A stretch of DNA of 64,000 bases from Thermogemmatispora sp042408735. GTDB lineage: Bacteria; Chloroflexota; Ktedonobacteria; Ktedonobacterales; Ktedonobacteraceae. Positions 8,827 through 18,606 of this stretch are shown piece by piece (position 1 is the stretch's first letter; each line of letters opens with the position of its first letter). Below the pieces are notes generated by a model. That model was not told the origin of the DNA and did no database searches. It worked only from the letters and a program-made list of their open reading frames with translations. A program made the translations under genes and the position numbers. The stretch lies in assembly GCF_042408735.1 (NCBI RefSeq), contig NZ_JBHOQV010000137.1, positions 52,774 to 116,773 of the forward strand. The letters are read 5' to 3'.

Positions 8827-9747
8827 ATGCCCTGGTGGTTCTTTCGACGGCGGCGTTCGGCAGGGGCGCCGCCTGCGGCGGGCCAGACAGTAGCGGGCGC
8901 CTCTGCGGCGCCGTCGCTGCAGGGCGAGCGCCGCTTCTTGCCAGAGCAGCCCTACATGCTGCCCAAGGATATGGGCGAAGTCAACCGGCTGGATTTCCAG
9001 CATTATGTGCTACGCTCCCTTTTGCGCGCCAACTACCTGGCACCCGTGGGTCAGCCGCGCCGCATTCTCGACGTCGGCTGCGGCACGGGACAATGGGCTT
9101 GTGAACTCTGCCATCAGTTCCCGCAGGCGGAAGTGGTTGGCGTCGACCTGGAAGAGATCAAGGCCACCACGCCTCCCTCCAACTACCACTTCGTGCAGGG
9201 AGATGTGCGGCGGGGTCTGCCCTTTGCCAGCGGCTCTTTCGACTTTGTTCACCAGCGGCTCCTGACCTCGGCCCTGCCCCTGGCTGCCTGGCCGGAGGTG
9301 GTCCGCGAACTGGCCCGCGTGACGGCCCCAGGAGGCTGGATTGAGCTGGTCGAGCCTGGGATGGGCTTGCGGGTTACCCCCACGGGGCCAGCCAACGAGC
9401 AGCTCTTGCGCATGGGAGCCCAGGTCGCCGGACAGCGCGGCCTGGATACTGAGGGCGTGGTGGCGCGTTCACTAGAACGCTATTTGCTGGAAGCCCGACT
9501 GACCAGGGTGCAGACGCGCGTTGTCGAGGCGCCGGTAGGTGAATGGGGGGGACGGATAGGCTCGCTACTGGCGCTGGATCTGCGCGAGGTCTGGAAGGCG
9601 ATCAGCGCGCCTCTGGCCGCTCACTTCGGCTTGCCCTTGCAGGAGGTCCAGCAACTCATTGAAAAGGCAAGTCAGGAGTGGAACAGCCTCCAGGCCCATT
9701 GCACTTTTATCGTTAGCTATGGGCAGAAGCCTGCTTCCGCCGACTAA
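8827..9747 (+). CDS. Class I SAM-dependent methyltransferase
   Basis: 306 residues. After a basic N-terminal tail and a Pro/Ala-rich linker, LDVGCGTGQWACEL is motif I of the class I methyltransferase fold, VVGVDLEEIK is motif post-I (acidic residue binding the ribose), GDVRRGLPFASGSFDFVHQR is motif II/III and RELARVTAPGGWIELVEPG motif IV. The substrate is not predictable. AAGGAG at 8814-8819 is seven bases before ATG 8827, which decides the start; a longer in-frame extension to 8626 has no ribosome site. It stands alone between two gaps, convergent with the membrane glycosyltransferase. Confidence 0.85.
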   Translation: MPWWFFRRRRSAGAPPAAGQTVAGASAAPSLQGERRFLPEQPYMLPKDMGEVNRLDFQHYVLRSLLRANYLAPVGQPRRILDVGCGTGQWACELCHQFPQAEVVGVDLEEIKATTPPSNYHFVQGDVRRGLPFASGSFDFVHQRLLTSALPLAAWPEVVRELARVTAPGGWIELVEPGMGLRVTPTGPANEQLLRMGAQVAGQRGLDTEGVVARSLERYLLEARLTRVQTRVVEAPVGEWGGRIGSLLALDLREVWKAISAPLAAHFGLPLQEVQQLIEKASQEWNSLQAHCTFIVSYGQKPASAD

Positions 9748-10061
9748 GACGGCGTCTATCCGCAGCCTGAGTCGGACTGGTAATGTCTCTGGCCTCAGCG
9801 ATCCTCCAGAGCAGCGCCCCAGGGAGGCGGAGAGAGATAGCCCGTTTTGTCAGGCGAGGTCCCCGTCCCGAAACAAGCTCTTTTGCCCCCCTGGACGGCC
9901 GATAGAGGCCGGGAGACAGAGCAGTCGGCTGCCAGCAAGGCGCCCGGCTTTGCTCCCAGCTCTGATTGCCTCCCTCGCCCCAGGGAGGGTACCGACACGA
10001 GCCTCTCCTCGGCATCGGTCGGTGCTCAAGCCTCTCCAATCCCTATAGACCATAATAGGCA
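9748..10061. terminator. Convergent intergenic region with hairpin
   Basis: 314 bases between convergent genes. Perfect 7-bp arms CCTCCCT (9969-9975) and AGGGAGG (9982-9988) flank a 6-base loop. No U-tract follows on either strand. Otherwise nothing is recognised. Confidence 0.3.
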
Positions 10062-11771
10062 CTAGAGCGGTTGGACGATATAGTAATCTCCATAGAGTGT
10101 GAAGCGATAGTGTTTCTGCTGTTGGGTCATTAGCTGCTTCAGGGCTGCCGCGTAGTCGCTGCGCGACAGAACGTAGGCGGCGTGATGGTCGGCCTGGGTG
10201 GCCCAGTAATAGGGCCAGTAGCGAATATAGCCCGGCTGCAGTTGCTGGTTGACCACTCCGCAGGTCAGGCGCTCCTGACTGAGAAAGGCCAGCTTGTAAC
10301 AGGTCCAGTAATCGCTATAGAAATGGCTCACGCCCAGTTGCTCCAGGTGCTGCACAAAGGCCATGTCCTGCTGATAGTAGGTCTGGGCCGTCGGGCTTTG
10401 GCTGAAGGCCTGGGCCGTGCCCAGACCGTAGAAGAGGAGCAAGAGCAGGAGTAGGGCCAGGCAAAGGGAGCGCCCGAGTTGTTGGAAGCGGAGCCGCGAG
10501 GACCAAACCATGCGGGCCCCCTTCCAGAGAGGCCAGAGAGTAGCCGGCAGGGCAATCCAAAAGATGATCAGATAGCGCCCGTGGAGAGAAGGCCACTTGA
10601 GCGGAGCGAGGCTATGGATGAAGAGCACCAGCGTAGCGGCTGCCGCCAGCAATAGCAGCAGGCGGGCGCTGCTACGTGCCAGAGCTACCTGCTCGACTGG
10701 TTTCCCCGCGAGCCGCGACCGTCCCAGGCGCCACAGATCCCAGGCGGCCAGCCCCAGGGCGCAGAGAAAGAGGAGCAGATAGCCGCCGCCCCAGCCGCTG
10801 TGGATCAGCCGGCAGGTCAGCGTCGGCGGACTGGTGGGGTCGCGTAGAACCGGCACTTCGCTCACTGGGCAGAAAGGATTGCCACTAATCGTGGGCAGAG
10901 AGAGCTGGATAGTTGCCTTGATCTGCTGCCAGACCAGCGCTGGCGTATAATGCAGTGGGACCGGTCCCTCCCGCTGTATGGCGACGGCGGTGAGCGTATC
11001 GTGTCCTGGCAAGGGATGCAGATTGTAGGCCAGTAGGGGCCACATTCCCAGGATCAGGCCGCCCAACATGCAGATAACGGGCGCTACCCGTAGCAGCTCG
11101 CGCCAGCAAAACAGCAGGATCAGTAGCCCGGAGACACCCATCAGCGGCAGAATCAGCATATCGCTCCAGAGGCCCAGACCTACCACTATCCCCCAGGACA
11201 GGTAGCCCCCAGCGCGGACCAGCCGGCGGCGCCAGGAAGGCGCTGAGCCGGCGGAGAGCGCCAGCCAGGTGGCGATCAACAAGGCCAGCGTGCCACAGAG
11301 CAGGATCTCTGGGTACCCCCCATAAGAACGCAGTTGATAGGTCAGCATATAGGGTGAGCCGAGACTCAGCAGGGCCAGCGTGAATAGTCCCAACCCGCGC
11401 GTGTAAAGCGTGCGTGTGAGCAGGTAGAGCGCGGCCAGAAAGAGCGCGAAGAGCATCACCAGGCCGAGCCGCAGCGCCAGAAGCGAGGAGCCAAACACAT
11501 GAAAGAGCGCTGCACCCAGATAGGCCTGTAGCGGCCCCATGTAGTAGGATCCATACATAAAGGTGGGGCGCTCGCCCTGATAAGCAATATGGCGCGCCAT
11601 CAGGCCAAAGATCCCCTCATCGCTGTCGGTCCACGGCCAGTGCTGCTTGAGCAAGAGCAAGCGCAAACCCACACCGACCACAATGAGGCCAAGCGCGGCC
11701 AGATCCAATCTGTTCTTTAGCAGCAGGAGAGCAGGTTCACTCAATTTCCTTCCGGCATAGTTCATATTCAT
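10062..11771 (-). CDS. GT39-like membrane glycosyltransferase
   Basis: A 569-residue polytopic protein with roughly 11-12 hydrophobic segments. The first helix (residues 24-42) is followed by WPWTDSDEG (DSDE at 49-52), the acidic loop motif of the GT39/PMT/ArnT-like GT-C superfamily, then SYYMGPLQAYLGAALFHVFG. These enzymes move a sugar from a polyprenyl-phosphate donor on the outer face of the membrane. The C-terminal 120 residues form a soluble extracytoplasmic domain. Its acceptor is unknown. It is transcribed alone, away from the large glycosyltransferase block at 16.5-27.7 kb, but could act on the same glycan. Confidence 0.8.
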   Translation of the reverse strand: MNMNYAGRKLSEPALLLLKNRLDLAALGLIVVGVGLRLLLLKQHWPWTDSDEGIFGLMARHIAYQGERPTFMYGSYYMGPLQAYLGAALFHVFGSSLLALRLGLVMLFALFLAALYLLTRTLYTRGLGLFTLALLSLGSPYMLTYQLRSYGGYPEILLCGTLALLIATWLALSAGSAPSWRRRLVRAGGYLSWGIVVGLGLWSDMLILPLMGVSGLLILLFCWRELLRVAPVICMLGGLILGMWPLLAYNLHPLPGHDTLTAVAIQREGPVPLHYTPALVWQQIKATIQLSLPTISGNPFCPVSEVPVLRDPTSPPTLTCRLIHSGWGGGYLLLFLCALGLAAWDLWRLGRSRLAGKPVEQVALARSSARLLLLLAAAATLVLFIHSLAPLKWPSLHGRYLIIFWIALPATLWPLWKGARMVWSSRLRFQQLGRSLCLALLLLLLLFYGLGTAQAFSQSPTAQTYYQQDMAFVQHLEQLGVSHFYSDYWTCYKLAFLSQERLTCGVVNQQLQPGYIRYWPYYWATQADHHAAYVLSRSDYAAALKQLMTQQQKHYRFTLYGDYYIVQPL

Positions 11772-12447
11772 AGGCTTATACTCTCATAGTCAGAAACTTC
11801 TGTGAAAAATAGAGGAAAAAGGGTGAATTTCGCAGCCGATGATAGCACTGCTGAAATGGGGTGTCAACCAACTAGCAAGCCTCGTGCCATCTTCTCCGCC
11901 GGCCTCGCTGCCTGCTCCTGCCTGCCAACTCGCTAAGGCTATGGGCAACGCTTTGAGAGCGGCTGAAGATTGCCGATGGGCAAAGGGTAGACTGGCTGGG
12001 CCGGTTGCTGCTCGACCCAGGTGTCTGAGTCCGGGGCAAGGTCGAGGGAAGTACTCTGGCGGAGCCGGACTGGCTGATCTCGAAACCTGTCTGGGGGTAG
12101 CTGCGGCTATCTATCGCTGGCTGAGGTCTGCTGGGCTGGCTGGGTAGCCTCGCCGTCGCAGTGGGCGCGAGATGCGCGGCTGCGGCCACCCCGCCTTTGT
12201 CCTTCTCATGGCTCAACATCTGAATGGGTTAGAAGCAGTATAGCGGCTGCTGCGTAAATAGCGTATAAACAATACCCTTTTCTCCCTAAACAAAGCATAA
12301 AAAAGCAAAAGGATAGTCTGAGTGGGGCCACTCTCGCCTGTTGGCGGGCTGAGGTGGTGTCGGCCTTCGGGCCAGGAGGCGAGCTTGACAGAAGTGGGTA
12401 AGCTAAAAAGTGCTTGCAGTCCTTGAAAGGAAAGGGCGAGACAACCG
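11772..12447. other. Intergenic region without a recognised gene
   Basis: 676 bases between divergent genes. AT-rich patches at 11765-11830 and 12240-12310 are probable promoter areas for the two genes (for example GTATAA close to 11775 on the - strand and TATAAA near 12263 on the + strand), but neither has a convincing -35. The central 300 bases are GC-rich and hold no supported gene. Confidence 0.4.
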
Positions 12448-13041
12448 ATGGACGAATTGCTGGAACGTGCTCGCACCTGGGTCGAGCAACACGCCGGTTC
12501 GCAGGCGCGCCATCTCCTGAGAGCCGAAGAATGGCTCAGGCAGATCTATCCCGCGGCCTCTGAGGCTATGCGGCTGGCAGCCTTGACCCACGATATGGAG
12601 AGGGCTTTCCCTGGACCGGATAGTCCCAGACAGGACCCCGCCCGTGGTCCCGATGACCCTGTCTACCTGCAGGCCCACGCTGGGCGCTCGGCGCGCCTGG
12701 TGGGTGACTTTCTGCGGGCACAGCAGGCTCCCGCCAGCCTGATTGAAGAGGTAATGGCCCTCATTCAGGCCCACGAAGTAGGAGGGTGGCCAGAAGCCGA
12801 CTGGATCCAGGCGGCTGACAGCCTCAGCTTTCTGGAGGTCAACGTCGACCCCTTTCTCAAGATGATCGGCGGTAGACAGGGTCACTGGACGCCCGCCGCC
12901 GTTCGAGCCAAATTCACCTGGATGTATGAGCGAATACGCCCTCCTGTGGCCCGCTCCCTGGCCGCTCCCCTCTATCGCCAGGCGCTGGAGAAGCTGCGCC
13001 AGCGCGAGGAAGACTTGCCGCTTTCTGGGGAGCAGGCTTAG
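12448..13041 (+). CDS. HD-domain-like hypothetical protein
   Basis: 197 residues, soluble. LAALTHDMERAF (about residues 45-56) resembles the HD pair of HD-type metal-dependent phosphohydrolases, followed by QAHAGRSARLVGDFL and LIQAHEVGG with further histidines that could complete a metal site, and DSLSFLEVN (aspartate at the end of the fold). I cannot name a specific family or substrate. It stands alone with an AAAGG-type ribosome site upstream. Confidence 0.6.
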   Translation: MDELLERARTWVEQHAGSQARHLLRAEEWLRQIYPAASEAMRLAALTHDMERAFPGPDSPRQDPARGPDDPVYLQAHAGRSARLVGDFLRAQQAPASLIEEVMALIQAHEVGGWPEADWIQAADSLSFLEVNVDPFLKMIGGRQGHWTPAAVRAKFTWMYERIRPPVARSLAAPLYRQALEKLRQREEDLPLSGEQA

Positions 13042-13587
13042 GCCGCGCAGCGGAGATGAAGCGATAAGGCTGCTCCGATGCTGGCCCATCTGTCTGCTCG
13101 CCCGCCGGCCCCGGTCTCGGCAGCTCGCTAAGGTGGGCAGCGATCGACTTGGGCTGCCGGCCGTATGGCTGCCAACAAGCCGGCGAAGCGGACCCGGCGG
13201 CCGGAGCCTCTTCCTCTCCTGATCCGAGAGGACCGGATGCGCGCAGCGGTGACGCGGCAGCGCTCTGCTCTAGGGCCGGCGCGCTGCCTTCCCCAGAGCA
13301 GAGAAAGAGAGCGAGGAGCTGCCTTTTCTTCAGCCGTGTCTTTGTGACTATACTGATGTAGTACCAGCTTCGCCCGCTTCTGCCAGATGCGACCAAAAAT
13401 CAGCAGCTCTGAACGGCCATTGTGAAAGTCACCAGGGTCGGCTCAGGAAGCTGTGCCGTTGGCCCGAACGGGCGGGGCGAGCGCTGAGGCCGCGCGTCTT
13501 CCCTGCCAGACTGCCCGCACGTCTCGTCCTTCAGCCTGGCTATATAGATAGATGCATATTCTTGTGATGTTTTTTGTTCGTGGAGAG
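13042..13587. other. Intergenic region without a recognised gene
   Basis: About 545 bases between the HD-like gene and the MFS exporter. Several short overlapping open frames on both strands are GC-compositional artefacts. An AT-richer stretch at 13535-13580 probably holds the exporter promoter. Confidence 0.4.
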
Positions 13588-14880
13588 ATGCAAAAACAGG
13601 CAATGGATGCTGTAGAGCAAGAACACGGTACCCGGTACACCTCCTCGGCCAGAGGGTGGCGCTATGGGCTACTGGTAGTCATTCTTGGGGGGCTGGCGGC
13701 CTTTGGGCCGCTGTCGATCGACATGTATCTGCCTGCTCTGCCCTCGCTCAGCAGCGACCTGGGGGCGAGCGCCTCGGAGGCCCAGCTAACGCTGAGTGCC
13801 TGTCTCATCGGTCTTGCCCTGGGGCAGATCCTTGCGGGGCCGCTGAGCGATACGTTGGGCAGGCGTCGCCCGTTGCTCGTTGGGCTGGGGGCCTATATTG
13901 TGGCCTCTCTTTTATGTGCCGTTGCACCCTCGATCTCGATTCTGATCGGCCTGCGGCTGGTCCAGGGCATAGCGGGGGCAGCGGGCATCGTCATTGCGCG
14001 AGCCATTGTACGAGACAAATACAGTGGCATTGCTCTGGCCCGCTTCTTCTCGATGCTCATGCTGGTCAGTGGCATTGCTCCCATTGCTGCGCCCATCCTG
14101 GGCGGTTTGCTGCTGCACTTCATAGACTGGCACGGGATCTTTCTCTTCCTGGCTCTGATCGTGACCCTGATGTGGATCGCGGTCCTGCTGGGTCTACCCG
14201 AGAGCCTGCCAGTGGAGCGGCGTCAAAGCGGCAAGCCAGGGCCTACCCTGACCACATTTCGCCGTCTGCTTAGCGACCGCCCTTTTCTGGGCTACGCCCT
14301 TTCAAGCGGGCTATCCGCAGCGGCCATGTTCTCCTACATCTCCGGTTCTCCCTTTGTGACACAGGAGATCTATGGTCTCTCGCCCCAGGCCTTCAGTCTC
14401 GTTTTTGCCATCAATGCCCTCGGCATTGCCATCATGGGGCAGATCAATGGGCGGCTCGTTGGGCGGATTGCCCCTCGCAGGCTATTGGCTGGAGCGCTCA
14501 CTGCCGTGGCGCTTGGCGGGGTAGCAGTTTTCCTGGCGGTCATCGCTGGTCTTGGCCTGCCCGGCATCCTGCCGGCCCTCTTTGTCGTTGTGGCTAGTCA
14601 GGGCATGGTATTTCCGAATGCCGCCGCCCTGGCGCTCGCCGATCAGCCGCGGTCCGCCGGCAGTGCTGCCGCCTTGCTAGGGCTGCTGCAGTTCGTCCTT
14701 GGAGCCCTGGCCTCGCCGCTGGTTGGCGTTGCTGGCTCCCAGACGGCCCTGCCGATGGCGGGCGTGATTGCTCTTTTGAGCGTCTCCGCCTTGAGCACCT
14801 TCCTGCTCTTGGGGCGCGCCGGAAGACCCGATGTATCCGTGGCCCTTCCCCCTGAGGACCGGCAGGGCAGCGAGGGCTAG
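13588..14880 (+). CDS. Bcr/CflA-type MFS drug exporter
   Basis: About 430 residues with 12 hydrophobic segments. FGPLSIDMYLPALPSLSSDLG in helix 1 is the hallmark of the Bcr/CflA subfamily; GPLSDTLGRRRPLLVG is MFS motif A, and RLVQGIAGAAGIVIARAIVRD is motif C of drug/H+ antiporters. It should export small hydrophobic drugs or metabolites in exchange for protons. Start is ambiguous: ATG codons at 13552, 13567, 13588 and 13603 are in frame; GGAGAG ends directly before 13588, which is close for that ATG and far for 13603. No regulator is adjacent. Confidence 0.87.
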   Translation: MQKQAMDAVEQEHGTRYTSSARGWRYGLLVVILGGLAAFGPLSIDMYLPALPSLSSDLGASASEAQLTLSACLIGLALGQILAGPLSDTLGRRRPLLVGLGAYIVASLLCAVAPSISILIGLRLVQGIAGAAGIVIARAIVRDKYSGIALARFFSMLMLVSGIAPIAAPILGGLLLHFIDWHGIFLFLALIVTLMWIAVLLGLPESLPVERRQSGKPGPTLTTFRRLLSDRPFLGYALSSGLSAAAMFSYISGSPFVTQEIYGLSPQAFSLVFAINALGIAIMGQINGRLVGRIAPRRLLAGALTAVALGGVAVFLAVIAGLGLPGILPALFVVVASQGMVFPNAAALALADQPRSAGSAAALLGLLQFVLGALASPLVGVAGSQTALPMAGVIALLSVSALSTFLLLGRAGRPDVSVALPPEDRQGSEG

Positions 14881-15097
14881 CAGTGAATCGCTCGCGAGGA
14901 CCTTCCTCAGCCTGGGCCGTCGAATCTGGTACAATAGAAGAGAGTCGACGGCTGCTCTGAGATGTCTGAAAGTTTGCAGCCAATAGAACAGGCAAAAGAA
15001 GGAGCATCTGCTCGCGGAGCCGGGGAGGACCTGGCCCCCTGGTGGTGCGCTCCCAACCACTGTGCCCTCTGCCCGGCTACCCAAGGAGGAGGTCCCT

Positions 15098-16321
15098 ATG
15101 CGTCGTTATCTCCGCTGGCTTGTAGCTCTGCTGCTCGTCCTGGTCGTCACAGGCTGTGCTTCCACACCGGGGCCGGGGGCCGCGCCGGCACCAACCAGAC
15201 AGGCTACCGGCGCCACCCAGGCCCCGGGAACGTCCCTGCCCTCTTCCAGCGCCACCGCCACCGCTCTGCTGCCCGAGTCCAGCATTCCGGGTCTCCATCT
15301 GCCGCCGGGCTTCCAAATCAGCGTCTACGCGCGCGGTCTCAGCACTCCGCGCTTCATGACCATTGGGCCGAATGGCGTCTTGCTCGTCGCCAATCGTGCC
15401 GGCAGTAACGTGGTGGCGCTGCTCCCCGGACCTTCTCCCAGGCAGCCAGCGGCTGTGCGTTCCCTGGTGAACGGACTGAACAGTCCGACCAGCCTCGATA
15501 TGGACGACGGCTACCTCTATATCGGCGAGGCCGGCAGTGTGGCCCGGGTGAAGCTGGGGCCAGATCTCAGGCCGGGGCCGGTTGAGCGCATCATCACCGA
15601 TCTCCCTGTTGGGGGACAGCACAGCACGCGCACCGTCCTCATCGGGCCGGACCACCGCATTTATGTATCCATCGGGTCGGACTGCAATGTCTGCCAGGAA
15701 GCGGACCCCCATCGCGCGGCTGTCTGGGTCTACGAGAGGGATGGCTCTCACGGCAGGCTCTACGCCAGGGGCCTGCGCAATGCCGTTGGGATGGCGGTCA
15801 ATCCCTGGAACAAGCAGATCTGGGTGACCAACAACGGGCGGGACTATTTGGGCGATGATCTGCCCCCGGAGACCGTCTATCGCCTTGTCGATCAGGGTGA
15901 CTACGGCTGGCCGCGCTGCCATGCGGGCAATATCCCCGATCCCGAGTTTGGGCGCAGTGCCCAGGCCTGCCAGGGGGTGCAGGCTCCTCTTGTGACGATC
16001 CAGGCTCACTCTGCCCCTTTAGGTCTGGCCTTCTATCCCACCGACGCCAGCCAGTTTCCGCCAGCCTACCGCAGCGCCCTCTACATCGCGCTGCACGGCT
16101 CCTGGAATCGCAGCGTCCCCACTGGCTATAAAGTAGTCCGGGTGCCCCTCAACAATGGTCAGGTAGCCGGGCCTCCCCAGGATTTTATCACCGGCTGGCT
16201 TCAGGCCGACGGCAAAGTGACGGGGCGGCCAGTGGGAGTCACCGTCGCTCCAGACGGTACCCTCTTTGTCAGCGATGATACCTTTGGCCTCATCTATCAC
16301 ATCTGGTATCGGCAAGGCTAA
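15098..16321 (+). CDS. Secreted PQQ-type sugar (glucose/sorbosone) dehydrogenase, lipoprotein
   Basis: 407 residues. A signal peptide with lipobox (VTGC, Cys20) predicts a lipid anchor, followed by a Pro/Ala/Thr-rich linker. The rest is a six-bladed beta-propeller of the soluble glucose/L-sorbosone dehydrogenase type: PPGFQISVYARGLSTPRFM, HSTRTVLIGPDHRIYVSIGSDCNVC, YARGLRNAVGMAVNP, NNGRDYLGDDLPPE and LHGSWNRSVPTGYKVVRVPL are all typical. It would oxidise aldoses or similar outside the cell with PQQ; no PQQ synthesis genes are present. AAGGAGGAGG at 15083-15092 fixes the start at 15098. Confidence 0.88.
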   Translation: MRRYLRWLVALLLVLVVTGCASTPGPGAAPAPTRQATGATQAPGTSLPSSSATATALLPESSIPGLHLPPGFQISVYARGLSTPRFMTIGPNGVLLVANRAGSNVVALLPGPSPRQPAAVRSLVNGLNSPTSLDMDDGYLYIGEAGSVARVKLGPDLRPGPVERIITDLPVGGQHSTRTVLIGPDHRIYVSIGSDCNVCQEADPHRAAVWVYERDGSHGRLYARGLRNAVGMAVNPWNKQIWVTNNGRDYLGDDLPPETVYRLVDQGDYGWPRCHAGNIPDPEFGRSAQACQGVQAPLVTIQAHSAPLGLAFYPTDASQFPPAYRSALYIALHGSWNRSVPTGYKVVRVPLNNGQVAGPPQDFITGWLQADGKVTGRPVGVTVAPDGTLFVSDDTFGLIYHIWYRQG

Positions 16322-16439
16322 GGGTCTTGGGGTTAAGTAAGAAGGAAGAGGCAGGCTGTTCTTGGGGACCCGGCACCTGGCAGAAGCCTGTGATTGGTCG
16401 ACCAGAAGCGCACTCGGACGGCTTCGCTCCTGGCCCTCC

Positions 16440-16461
16440 TCGCTGGGCCTCCTCCCAGCGA
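16440..16461. terminator. Hairpin between convergent genes
   Basis: Perfect 8-bp arms TCGCTGGG and CCCAGCGA around CCTCCT, in the 200-base gap between the sugar dehydrogenase and the GT9 gene. Outer CCTCC and GGAGG extend the stem with a bulge. No T-tract. Confidence 0.4.
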
Positions 16462-16520
16462 AGAGAGGAGGCGCCTTTGCGCGGCAGTTCTGCTCGTGAG
16501 GCCGGCAGCCGGCGCTCTGC

Positions 16521-17642
16521 CTAGCTCTCGCGCCAGAGAGGGGCCAGCTCCTCCTGGCGAGCAGGCCAGCGCTCCTGCTCAGCCGCGAACAGCTCCAGGG
16601 CGGCAGCCGCAACTTCTTCGGCCCCAATTGCCTCGACGAAAGAGACCTGGTGAGGGCAACTGGCGGTCAGACAGTTCAGGCCGCAGGCGGGACAGCTCAG
16701 TTGCCAGGAAACGAGCAGGCGATGGCGTCCTCGGGTGAGAGGGCCGGCTGTGAGGGCGTTGAGGGCCCAGTAGAGGCCAACCGTAGCTGTGCCCACGGCT
16801 TCGGCCATATGCAGAGGTCCGGAATCGTTAGCCACCACCAGGTGGGCGGCCTGCAAGAGGGCGGCTAAGCCTCCCAGTGAGAGGCGGCCACAGAGGTCGA
16901 GGGCGGGAGCGTGCATTGTCGCCACAACTGCCGTCACAAGCTCCCGTTCTTGCTCCGTCCCGATCACGGCCACCTGGGCCCCGGCTGCCGTTAGAACCTC
17001 CCCAACGCGCGCGAAAGAGGTCACAGGCCAGCGCCGTCGCGGATCGCTGGCGCCGGGATGAAGGACCACCAGGCGCCCTGGCGGCCAGGATAGACCGGTG
17101 CGCGCTCTCAGCTCCCTGACATCGGAGGCGAGCACGGGCAGAGATGGCTCCAGTGTCGTGGCAGCCGCACCAACAAGCCTGACTACCTCCAGATAGCGCA
17201 GGATCTCCGATTGGAGATAGATATAGGGCAGCCACAGATCGAGCGGAGCGGCGTCCGGGGTTCGTAGTCCTACCGTCAGGCGGCTGCCCAGGCGCGCCAC
17301 GAAGGGATTCGAGTAGCGTCCGCCTCCATGTACCTGCAGAGCCAGATCGAAGTGCTCATGCTGCATTGCAGCAAAGAAAGGAGCGAGCAGCTCTGGCCTG
17401 GGCGGGGTAGTCACTGGCGCACTGACGCCGGCGTAGGGAGGGATCTCAACGGCCCGCTCGACAATCCCTCGGCCCGCCAGAAAGGCGGCATGCCAGCTTT
17501 TCCCGAGCAGCACAAGCTCAGCCTGTGGATAGGCTGCGCGCAGGGCTGCCAGTGCTGGCAGCAGAAAGACAAAATCTCCCAGTCCATTGGCCCGCAGCAC
17601 AGCGATCTTTTTGACATCCCTGATTTTTGTGCCTGTAAGCAT
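16521..17642 (-). CDS. GT9 heptosyltransferase-like glycosyltransferase (first of three)
   Basis: 373 residues, cytoplasmic, of the ADP-heptose heptosyltransferase family (GT9, GT-B fold). KIAVLRANGLGDFVFLLPALAALRAAYPQAEL is the family N-terminus, VVLHPGASDPRRRWPVTSFARVG is the start of the nucleotide-binding domain and VVANDSGPLHMAEAVGTATVGLYW the conserved D-SGP-H-A motif. CPACGLNCLTASCPHQ is a cysteine cluster seen near the end of many such enzymes. I use ATG 17642, where similarity begins, instead of a TTG nine codons upstream. It is the last gene of the heptose block. The donor is inferred from the neighbouring ADP-heptose genes. Confidence 0.85.
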   Translation of the reverse strand: MLTGTKIRDVKKIAVLRANGLGDFVFLLPALAALRAAYPQAELVLLGKSWHAAFLAGRGIVERAVEIPPYAGVSAPVTTPPRPELLAPFFAAMQHEHFDLALQVHGGGRYSNPFVARLGSRLTVGLRTPDAAPLDLWLPYIYLQSEILRYLEVVRLVGAAATTLEPSLPVLASDVRELRARTGLSWPPGRLVVLHPGASDPRRRWPVTSFARVGEVLTAAGAQVAVIGTEQERELVTAVVATMHAPALDLCGRLSLGGLAALLQAAHLVVANDSGPLHMAEAVGTATVGLYWALNALTAGPLTRGRHRLLVSWQLSCPACGLNCLTASCPHQVSFVEAIGAEEVAAAALELFAAEQERWPARQEELAPLWRES

Positions 17643-17754
17643 TGCTCCCAGCTCTCTCCTGCTAACCAATCCTTCCCTGTCCGCTTTGAACGCTTGAGCG
17701 CCTGATGTCCAGCGATCTCCGGCAGGGCCAGTCTGCAGTGATAGCCGATGCTGG

Positions 17755-18516
17755 CTAGGGCCAGCTTGTCTCGTTCAGCGGCGTCACCAGGATCTCCTGC
17801 AGGGCGGACTCTGTCGGAAGGCTGGCGGCAAAAACGATCGTGGCCGCCACCGTCGCCGGATCCTGCAGCAGCTCCGGAGGCGGTAGTGGGATCCCCTGAG
17901 TCAGAAAGCGGTCGAAAAAATGGGTACGCATGCCGCCAGGGATAATCGTCGTCACGCGAATGCCGTGCGGGCGGCCCTCGACGCTCAGAGCGCGGCTGAA
18001 GCCGAGCAAGCCCCACTTCGAAGCATGGTAGGCTGAGGCGTTCGCCCAGGCGCGCAGGGCTGCCGTTGAGGCCACATTGATGATATGGCCACCTCCCTGC
18101 TGACGCATCACAGGAAAGAGGGCGCGGGCCACTAAGAAGGGGCCACGCAGATTCACCCCGATCACCTGGTCCCACTGGGCAACGCTCATCTCTGTCACTG
18201 ACAGCGTATGATCGATCGCCGCACAGTTCACCGCCACGTCGATATGGGGCCAGCGGCCAAGCACCCTGGCCACACTCTGCTCTACGGCCTCAGCCTGGCT
18301 GACGTCGCAGCCACAGGCCAGCACTTCGTTCCCCTCGGCCTCCAGGGCCTGGCTCACACGTTCCAACTCTGTCTGATTGATATCGAGGCAGGCCAGGCGG
18401 CAGCCCGTCGCAGCGAAGGCGCGGGCCGTTGCCTCGCCCAGTCCACTGCCGGCCCCGGTCACCAGCACGACTTTGCCCCGCAAGGACTCTCGCCACTGCT
18501 CTTCCTGAGAAGACAT
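17755..18516 (-). CDS. Short-chain dehydrogenase/reductase in the heptose block
   Basis: Classical SDR of 253 residues: VVLVTGAGSGLGEATARAFA cofactor motif at 16-35, NCAA, catalytic serine in NVASTAALRAW and YHASKWG (Tyr/Lys). It is a classical SDR, not an extended one, so it is unlikely to be the HldD epimerase. It may oxidise or reduce a sugar intermediate, or be unrelated to glycan synthesis. It lies between the GT2 gene and the terminal GT9 gene, same strand. Confidence 0.83.
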   Translation of the reverse strand: MSSQEEQWRESLRGKVVLVTGAGSGLGEATARAFAATGCRLACLDINQTELERVSQALEAEGNEVLACGCDVSQAEAVEQSVARVLGRWPHIDVAVNCAAIDHTLSVTEMSVAQWDQVIGVNLRGPFLVARALFPVMRQQGGGHIINVASTAALRAWANASAYHASKWGLLGFSRALSVEGRPHGIRVTTIIPGGMRTHFFDRFLTQGIPLPPPELLQDPATVAATIVFAASLPTESALQEILVTPLNETSWP

Positions 18517-18606
18517 ATCTAGCAGGTCACTCCTTTCTCAGGCTCTGCCTATCGCTCTCCCTCACCTATGTGAAACAGGCCCAGGCTTCTGGCCTTTCTT
18601 TTGCTG

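Noticed and set aside
17755..18516. SDR in the heptose block as HldD epimerase
   Set aside because: It is a classical 253-residue SDR with a YHASK site; HldD is an extended SDR of about 310 residues with a different C-terminal domain.
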